Positions 5,929 to 9,450 of a stretch of 9,450 nucleotides of DNA are shown one piece after another. The first letter of the stretch is position 1. Each line of letters begins with the position of its first letter. The position numbers and the translations under genes are program-made. The notes below the pieces were generated by a model. The model saw only the letters and a program-made list of their open reading frames with translations. It ran no database searches and had not been told where the DNA came from. Source of the DNA: Gaiellasilicea sp038324115 (GTDB lineage Bacteria > Actinomycetota > Thermoleophilia > Gaiellales > Gaiellaceae). The DNA lies in NCBI GenBank assembly GCA_038324115.1, contig JBBQHQ010000107.1:1-9450 (forward strand). The letters are read 5' to 3'.

Positions 5929-7701
5929 TCAGGCCTGGGCCGGAATCCTCGTCGTGACGTCGACGCGATCCTTGCCGGCCCGCTTCGCGCGGTAGAGCGC
6001 GTCGTCGGCCGCTCCGACGAGGTCCTCGAGCGCGACGTCGGGTCCGGCGGCGGCGACCCCGAAGCTCGCGGTGACGTGGAACGGGATCCCGTCGGCCGAG
6101 AGCAGCGGCCGCCCGCCGAGACCGACCCGGAGCCTCTCAGCGACCAGGGCGGCGCCCTCGGCGTCCGTCCCCGGCAGGACGACCCCGAACTCCTCGCCGC
6201 CCCAGCGGATCGCGACGTCGATCTCGCGGACGGTCTCGCGGAGCGTCTCGGCGAACGCGCGGAGGACCTGGTCGCCGGTCGGATGCCCGTGCACGTCGTT
6301 GACGGCCTTGAAGTCGTCCAGGTCGGCGAGGATCAGGCCGACGCTGCCGCCCAGGCGCGCTGTCCGCGCGAGCTCGGTCTCGAGCGCCTCGTCTCCCTGG
6401 CGCCGGTTTGCGAGGCCGGTGAGCTCGTCCACGAGCGCCTGCCGCTCCACGATCTCGTGCTGGCGCGCGTTCTCGAGCGCGATCACGGCCTGGCCCGCGA
6501 GCGAGGCGGCCGTGAGCGCCGCCTCGGTGTCGAACGCGGCCGCATGGAGGACGAGCGTCCCGAAGTTCGAGCGGCCGGCGGTCAGCTCGAGCTGGAGCCG
6601 GCCCGGCCCGGCAGAGAGGTCGCCGAAGCGGAGCACGGAGCCGTCAGGCCCGCGCAGGACCCCGCCCCCGGCCCCGGTCGCCTCGACCGCGGTCTCGACG
6701 ATCACGGCCCGCAGCTGGTCGGGGTCGAGCGTGGCGGCGAGCGCCTCGCCGAAGCGGGCGTTCGCGTCACGCAGCCGCTGCCGCTCGTCGTCCAGGTCGG
6801 CCAGCCTGGCCTCGAGCTGGGCCGCCATCCGGTTGAACGCCCCGCCAAGCGCCGCGAACTCGTCGCGGCCCCGCACCGGGACCCGCTGGTCGAGCCTTCC
6901 CTCCGCAATCGAGTTCGCAGCGGCGACGAGCCGCTGGAGCGAGCCGACGATCGAGCGGCCGGCCACGAACGCGACGAGCCCCATCAGGAGGAGCGAGGCG
7001 AGCAGCCCGGCGACGAGCCGCGTCTTGATCGAGGCCTGCTCCGCGGCGATCGCGGAAACCGGCGTGACGGCGCCGACCGAGACACGCTTGTCGGGCACGA
7101 GGGGAACGGTGACGATCCGGTAGTCCTTCCCCCCGATCGTCGCGGTCGTGATCTGACCGCCCGTGTGCCCGACTCGGCCCGAGAGCATGCCGAGCGCGGA
7201 CGAGTCGATCCGCTCGTCGATGACGGTGACGATCTCGTCGGGGGTGCTGAGCCCCGAGCGGGCCTGGAGCCGGCGGGCGAGCGCGGCGTCGATCCGGACG
7301 CTCGCGACGATCGTGCCCGCGCGGCGCTCGGGACCGACGAGCGCGACGGAGCTCTCGGAGGCGAGCGGAGGCTTGCGGCCGACGAAGAACCCGTTGGCGG
7401 TCTCGACCCGCAGCTCCGGAGCCTGCCGGAGCATGGCCTCGAGAGCTGTCCGGTCGCGGCGCGCGAGCGCGGCCTGAAAGTCGAGGTCCCGGGCGAGCGC
7501 CTCTGCGGCCGCGGCTGCATCCCGCCGCTGGTCGTCGTAGGCGGCGACCGCGGCCCGCAGGCCGGCCTCGAGCCGGGTGTCGGCGCTGCTCGTGACGTTG
7601 CGGTCGGAGACCTTCGCAAAGCTCCAGTACGCGGCCGCAAGCGGGAGCAAGGCGAGGATCAGCAACGCCGCAACCAACTTGATCCTGAAACTGCCGAACA
7701 T
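5929..7701 (-). CDS. Membrane-bound diguanylate cyclase (sensor-HAMP-GAF-GGDEF)
   Basis: Predicted to make cyclic di-GMP from two GTP at the inner face of the membrane, under control of an outside signal. The 590 residues show membrane segment 1 (about 8-27), an extracytoplasmic sensor region (about 28-226, Cache-like by position), membrane segment 2 (about 229-248), HAMP (about 249-300), a coiled linker, a GAF-like domain (about 316-413) and GGDEF (about 420-582). The GGDEF domain has DELTGLANRR (425-434), the metal/GTP region LADLDDFKAVND (458-469) and active-site GGEEF (501-505). RxxD (Arg492 to Asp495), five residues before GGEEF, is the inhibitory I-site, so product feedback is expected. 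No EAL or HD-GYP domain is present. The ATG has a weak purine-rich GAAGAG upstream. It shares a 69-nt divergent control region with the proline-rich protein gene. The exact sensor fold and the signal are not visible. Confidence 0.93.
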   Translation of the reverse strand: MFGSFRIKLVAALLILALLPLAAAYWSFAKVSDRNVTSSADTRLEAGLRAAVAAYDDQRRDAAAAAEALARDLDFQAALARRDRTALEAMLRQAPELRVETANGFFVGRKPPLASESSVALVGPERRAGTIVASVRIDAALARRLQARSGLSTPDEIVTVIDERIDSSALGMLSGRVGHTGGQITTATIGGKDYRIVTVPLVPDKRVSVGAVTPVSAIAAEQASIKTRLVAGLLASLLLMGLVAFVAGRSIVGSLQRLVAAANSIAEGRLDQRVPVRGRDEFAALGGAFNRMAAQLEARLADLDDERQRLRDANARFGEALAATLDPDQLRAVIVETAVEATGAGGGVLRGPDGSVLRFGDLSAGPGRLQLELTAGRSNFGTLVLHAAAFDTEAALTAASLAGQAVIALENARQHEIVERQALVDELTGLANRRQGDEALETELARTARLGGSVGLILADLDDFKAVNDVHGHPTGDQVLRAFAETLRETVREIDVAIRWGGEEFGVVLPGTDAEGAALVAERLRVGLGGRPLLSADGIPFHVTASFGVAAAGPDVALEDLVGAADDALYRAKRAGKDRVDVTTRIPAQA

Positions 7702-7706
7702 GTCTC

Positions 7707-7734
7707 TTCAGTTTTCCCCTCTTGCTGCCGATAT
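7707..7734 (+). promoter_or_regulatory. Sigma-28-like promoter candidate for the proline-rich protein gene
   Basis: GCCGATAT at 7727-7734 is identical to the -10 consensus known for sigma-28/sigma-D promoters. The sequence 16 nt upstream, TTCA at 7707-7710 (TTCAGTTT extended), partly matches the TAAAGTTT -35. A transcript would start near 7740, leaving a 31-nt leader with GAGGGGG about 7 nt before the ATG at 7771. Assignment to a sigma-28 factor is inference; no sigma gene is in the window. Confidence 0.45.
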
Positions 7735-7762
7735 CCCCCATACGAGCTATCGGCAAGAGGGG
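7716..7762. repeat. Imperfect palindrome in the divergent control region
   Basis: The left arm at 7716-7733 and the right arm TATCGGCAAGAGGGG (7748-7762) are complementary over 15 bp, with a 3-nt bulge (CTG) in the left arm and a 14-nt centre. The arms contain the two opposed GCCGATA boxes plus a shared CCCCTCTTG spacer. If transcription starts just inside each box, neither RNA contains both arms, so the symmetry should act in DNA (paired promoters or an operator) and not as an RNA hairpin. Confidence 0.6.
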
Positions 7763-7774
7763 GAAGAAGCATGA
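7747..7774 (-). promoter_or_regulatory. Sigma-28-like promoter candidate for the diguanylate cyclase gene
   Basis: On the minus strand GCCGATAG (7754-7747) matches the sigma-28 -10 box at seven of eight positions. TCAT (7774-7771) lies 16 nt upstream at the -35 position but fits poorly. A transcript would start near 7741, giving a leader of about 40 nt before the ATG at 7701. It mirrors the plus-strand box across the control region. Confidence 0.4.
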
Positions 7775-8433
7775 GAGCGATCGCAGCGCGAGCGCTGACA
7801 ACGATTCTGGTGCTCGGGGGAGCGGCAGGAGCGATGGCGATTCCGTGGACGCTCTTCCGGGCGCCCGAGAGGGCGGCCCTCGCGGTCTCTGCCCCCGCTG
7901 CCCATGCCCCGATCGTCCACGTCGACGTCCGCGTGCCGGTCCGGCCCGAGCGGCGGCAGCCCCGCGCCACTCCCGCCGGGCCTAGCAGCCCTGCGGCCGC
8001 TTCCCCCGCCCGGATCGCCGCGACGGCCCCGAGCGTCACTCCTGCGCCGGCCCAGCTCGCCTCCGTCCGCGTCCCCGCCCCGGCGGCGACATCGCAGCAG
8101 GCGCCGGGAGCGAGGCCGAAGTCGCAGCCGACGACGAAGGTCGCACCGAAGCCCACACCGGCCCCCGACCCCCAGCCTGCTCCGGCCCCCGAGCCGGCGC
8201 CGAGCCCTGCCCCCGCTCCCACTCCCACTCCGGCCCTCCCCTCCCTGCCTGCACCCGAGGCGGCGACGCTCGTCGTCGACGTGGCGCAGGCGGTGGGCGG
8301 CCTGCTCCCGGACGCCGCGCGCCGGCCGAAGTGCAACGAGGACGACGGCGACGACGAGACCGTGTGCTCCCGGCCCGGCCGCGGCGAGCGCGGGCACGGG
8401 CGACACGACGACCGGGGACGCCGGCACAGCTAG
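7771..8433 (+). CDS. Proline/alanine-rich exported or membrane-anchored protein of unknown function
   Basis: The 220 residues begin with a short positive N-terminus and a hydrophobic segment (about 8-29, ending AIPWTLF), fitting a signal peptide or single membrane anchor; no lipobox is seen. Residues about 62-165 are low complexity, with PxP and PAPxP repeats (PAPDPQPAPAPEPAPSPAPA at 130-149), like a wall-spanning linker. A more ordered segment, EAATLVVDVAQAVGGLLPDA (163-182), follows. Then come two cysteines, Cys188 and Cys199, framing an acidic run NEDDGDDETV, and a basic Arg/His/Gly tail. The Cys pair could form a disulfide loop or bind a cation. The ATG was chosen because GAGGGGG lies about 7 nt upstream and a promoter-like box precedes it; the longer open frame to the left is antisense to the cyclase. 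Divergent placement with the cyclase suggests a shared surface or motility programme. No family is recognised. Confidence 0.8.
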   Translation: MRAIAARALTTILVLGGAAGAMAIPWTLFRAPERAALAVSAPAAHAPIVHVDVRVPVRPERRQPRATPAGPSSPAAASPARIAATAPSVTPAPAQLASVRVPAPAATSQQAPGARPKSQPTTKVAPKPTPAPDPQPAPAPEPAPSPAPAPTPTPALPSLPAPEAATLVVDVAQAVGGLLPDAARRPKCNEDDGDDETVCSRPGRGERGHGRHDDRGRRHS

Positions 8434-8437
8434 CCGC

Positions 8438-8443
8438 TAGGAT
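8438..8443 (+). promoter_or_regulatory. Possible -10 box (TAGGAT) for a leaderless small gene
   Basis: TAGGAT fits the actinobacterial TANNNT -10 form and ends 6 nt before the GTG at 8450, the spacing expected for a leaderless mRNA. GGGACG (8415-8420), 17 nt upstream, is a weak -35 candidate sharing only the GAC core. The AGG inside the same box could instead serve as a minimal ribosome binding site. Confidence 0.4.
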
Positions 8444-8449
8444 CGGCCC

Positions 8450-8614
8450 GTGCCGCGGATCCGCCCCACCAATCCCGTCGGGATCGCCCTGACCGCCTTC
8501 GAGCTCTGGCGGCGCCTTCCGCCCAAGCAGCGGAAGCAGGTCCTCCAGGCGACCCGGACGCACGGCCCGAAGATCGCCGCCGCGCTGCTCGCGCGCGGCC
8601 GCCGGCCCCGCTGA
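8450..8614 (+). CDS. Small basic protein of unknown function, 54 residues
   Basis: GTG start and TGA stop give MPRIRPTNPVGIALTAFELW, then RRLPPKQRKQVLQATRTHGP, then KIAAALLARGRRPR. It is strongly basic (Arg, Lys), with a likely helix over ALTAFELWRRL and a second over PPKQRKQVLQATRTHG. There are no cysteines and no signal peptide. Third positions are mostly G or C, supporting coding. From memory, short proteins with an N-P-x-G-x-A-L-T-A...W-R-R-L-P-P-K-Q-R-K pattern occur in related actinobacteria, but I cannot verify this here. A TAGGAT box just upstream suggests a leaderless transcript. It starts 16 nt after the proline-rich gene stop and may also be co-transcribed with it. A nucleic-acid or membrane-surface role would fit the charge but is speculation. 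Confidence 0.65.
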   Translation: MPRIRPTNPVGIALTAFELWRRLPPKQRKQVLQATRTHGPKIAAALLARGRRPR

Positions 8615-8637
8615 GCCACGTCCCGACCGCGCGCCGT

Positions 8638-8676
8638 GCGTCCGCACCCATGCGGATGCCGTCTTGCGCTAGGAAA
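8638..8676. repeat. Dispersed hairpin repeat, copy 1
   Basis: This copy of 39 nt starts GCGTCCGCACCCATGCGGAT and ends CTTGCGCTAGGAAA. It contains the hairpin TCCGCA-CCCA-TGCGGA (8641-8656), extended by a G-T pair and two further pairs to GC/GC. It is nearly identical to copy 2, differing by the 2-nt against 3-nt joint before CTTGCG. It lies 23 nt after the small basic gene. Confidence 0.8.
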
Positions 8677-8681
8677 CCGGC

Positions 8682-8707
8682 GGGACGCGGAGCGTCCCCT
8701 TCAGGGG
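8682..8707. repeat. Two overlapping hairpins between the repeat copies
   Basis: GGGACGC (8682-8688) pairs with GCGTCCC (8692-8698) around GGA, and CCCC (8696-8699) pairs with GGGG (8704-8707) around TTCA. The two stems share 8696-8698, so they are mutually exclusive. They lie between the two repeat copies, so copy, spacer and copy together form a composite palindromic element similar in layout to REP/BIME elements. They may also help end transcription of the converging genes. Confidence 0.55.
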
Positions 8708-8721
8708 TCTTCGCGCGACGG

Positions 8722-8761
8722 GCGTCCGCACCCATGCGGATGCCCGGCTTGCGCTAGGAAA
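8722..8761. repeat. Dispersed hairpin repeat, copy 2, overlapping the E1 stop codon
   Basis: This copy of 40 nt has the same GCGTCCGCACCCATGCGGAT start and CTTGCGCTAGGAAA end. Here the hairpin is longer: with the base before it (8721), GGGC-type flanks extend the stem to about 11 pairs (8720-8745, one G-T pair, CCCA loop). The CTA inside GCGCTAGGAAA is the TAG stop of the minus-strand 2-oxoglutarate dehydrogenase gene, so the repeat also encodes its last residues. Confidence 0.8.
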
Positions 8762-9450
8762 GCAGCGTCTGGCGGACGATCCGGTCCTGCTCGAGCAGGT
8801 GGGCGGTCGGATAGCCCTCGCTCGGGCTGGCCCGCCACGGCCGGCCGACGAAGCGGACGGGGACGCCGTCGGGCGCGGCGCCCTCGAGCCGGTGCCGGAG
8901 CGAGCGCCAGGCGCCCATGTTCTGCGGCTCCTCCTGGGCCCAGACGATCTCCTCGAGCGCCGGGTACGCGGCGGTGAGCTCGGCCGCCTGCTCGACGGGG
9001 AAGGGATAGAGCTGCTCGATCCGCGCGATCGCGACCGTGTCTGCGGCGGCGCGCTCCTCGTGCCCGGCGATGTCGTAGTAGACCTTGCCGGAGCAGAGGA
9101 CGAGGCGTCGGATCCGGTCGCGGTCGGTCACGGACGGGTCGTCGAGCACCTGTTCGAAGCGCCCGCCGACGAGGTCGACGAGCTCGGACGAGGCCTGCTT
9201 CAGCCGCAGCAGCCCCTTCGGGGTCATCACGACGAGCGGCCGCGGGGTCGCATCGAGCGCCTGCCGGCGGAGCAGGTGGAAGAACTGCGCCGCGGTCGTG
9301 CAGTTGGCGACGCGGATGTTCTCCTGGGCGGCGAGCTGGAGGAACCGCTCCAGCTTCGCGGAGGAGTGCTCCGGGCCGTTCCCCTCGTAGCCGTGCGGGA
9401 GCAGCAGAGACAGCCGTGAGGTCTGGTGCCACTTGGAGAGCCCCGCGACG
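8754..9450 (-). CDS. sucA: 2-oxoglutarate dehydrogenase E1 component, C-terminal 231 residues (start outside window)
   Basis: Thiamine-diphosphate E1 subunit of the 2-oxoglutarate dehydrogenase complex (TCA cycle), which decarboxylates 2-oxoglutarate and passes the succinyl group to lipoyl E2. The frame enters from the right edge and reads SRLSLLLPHGYEGNGPEHSS, then AKLERFLQLAAQENIRVANC, FFHLLRRQAL and VVMTPKGLLRLKQASSEL. Further on are LVLCSGKVYYDI, AIARIEQLYPFPVEQ, VWAQEEPQNMGAW, VRFVGRPWRASPSEGY and a C-terminal RQTLLS. These are hallmark blocks of the transketolase-like pyrimidine domain and the E1 C-terminal domain. The gene could be a plain E1 or the actinobacterial multifunctional form (kgd/odhA type, with a fused acyltransferase domain at the N-terminus); the N-terminus is outside the window, so this cannot be decided. 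A GTG at 9230 is internal and not a start. The stop lies within a hairpin repeat. Confidence 0.95.
   Translation of the reverse strand, partial: VAGLSKWHQTSRLSLLLPHGYEGNGPEHSSAKLERFLQLAAQENIRVANCTTAAQFFHLLRRQALDATPRPLVVMTPKGLLRLKQASSELVDLVGGRFEQVLDDPSVTDRDRIRRLVLCSGKVYYDIAGHEERAAADTVAIARIEQLYPFPVEQAAELTAAYPALEEIVWAQEEPQNMGAWRSLRHRLEGAAPDGVPVRFVGRPWRASPSEGYPTAHLLEQDRIVRQTLLS

Noticed and set aside
7716..7762. The divergent palindrome as an RNA hairpin or riboswitch (for example c-di-GMP type)
   Set aside because: The predicted transcript starts lie between the arms, so no transcript would hold both, and no known c-di-GMP riboswitch motif is present.
6076..7770. Plus-strand open frame running in frame into the proline-rich protein
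   Set aside because: Antisense to the diguanylate cyclase; the true start at 7771 has its own ribosome binding site and a hydrophobic N-terminus.
8701..9432. Minus-strand open frame of 243 codons overlapping the E1 gene
   Set aside because: Different frame from the one that gives the clear 2-oxoglutarate dehydrogenase blocks; Arg/Ala/Pro-rich shadow.

Overview
The window is uniformly very GC-rich, with third codon positions almost all G or C. Several starts are GTG or TTG, and at least one gene looks leaderless (TANNNT box about 7 nt before the start codon). This suggests a high-GC actinobacterium. A deep lineage such as Thermoleophilia (Solirubrobacterales/Gaiellales type) is my best guess, made from gene style alone and not from a database search. 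I see no phage, plasmid, transposase, CRISPR, rRNA or tRNA. Most of the window looks like ordinary chromosome. The unusual signals lie in the short intergenic stretches and at the left edge.

Layout. (1) 2-1309 (+): the C-terminal part of a secreted-type alpha/beta hydrolase. Its reading frame is open from the window edge but is cut by one in-frame TAG at 104-106. (2) 1320-1703 (+): a small acidic helical protein of unknown function. (3) 1704-1996: non-coding, with a small hairpin and then a nested pair of perfect inverted repeats (1849-1903) in the probable leader of the next operon. (4) 1997-3754 and 3744-5519 (+): two overlapping half-size ABC exporters. Their sequence changes fall in one composite ATP site, the mark of an asymmetric heterodimeric exporter. 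(5) 5535-5861/5897 (-): a small conserved-looking acidic protein, convergent with the exporters, with a shared hairpin over both stop codons. (6) 5929-7701 (-): a membrane-bound diguanylate cyclase (extracytoplasmic sensor, HAMP, GAF, GGDEF with an I-site). (7) 7702-7770: a 69-nt divergent control region with two face-to-face GCCGATA boxes that resemble the -10 element of sigma-28/sigma-D (motility) promoters. (8) 7771-8433 (+): a proline/alanine-rich exported or membrane-anchored protein. (9) 8450-8614 (+): a 54-codon basic protein, probably leaderless. (10) 8638-8761: two copies of a hairpin-bearing repeat of about 40 bp with two further hairpins between them; the right copy overlaps the stop of the next gene. 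(11) 8754-9450 (-): the C-terminal 231 residues of the 2-oxoglutarate dehydrogenase E1 component.

How the genes relate. The two ABC genes form one translationally coupled operon and should make one exporter. The cyclase and the proline-rich surface protein share one divergent control region, which suggests co-regulation in a motility or surface/c-di-GMP programme. This is inference from the promoter-like boxes. The E1 subunit is core TCA-cycle metabolism. No single undescribed multi-gene system stands out. The best candidates for something new are the divergent GCCGATA control region with its secreted partner, the hairpin repeat that supplies the E1 stop codon, and the nested-repeat leader of the exporter operon.
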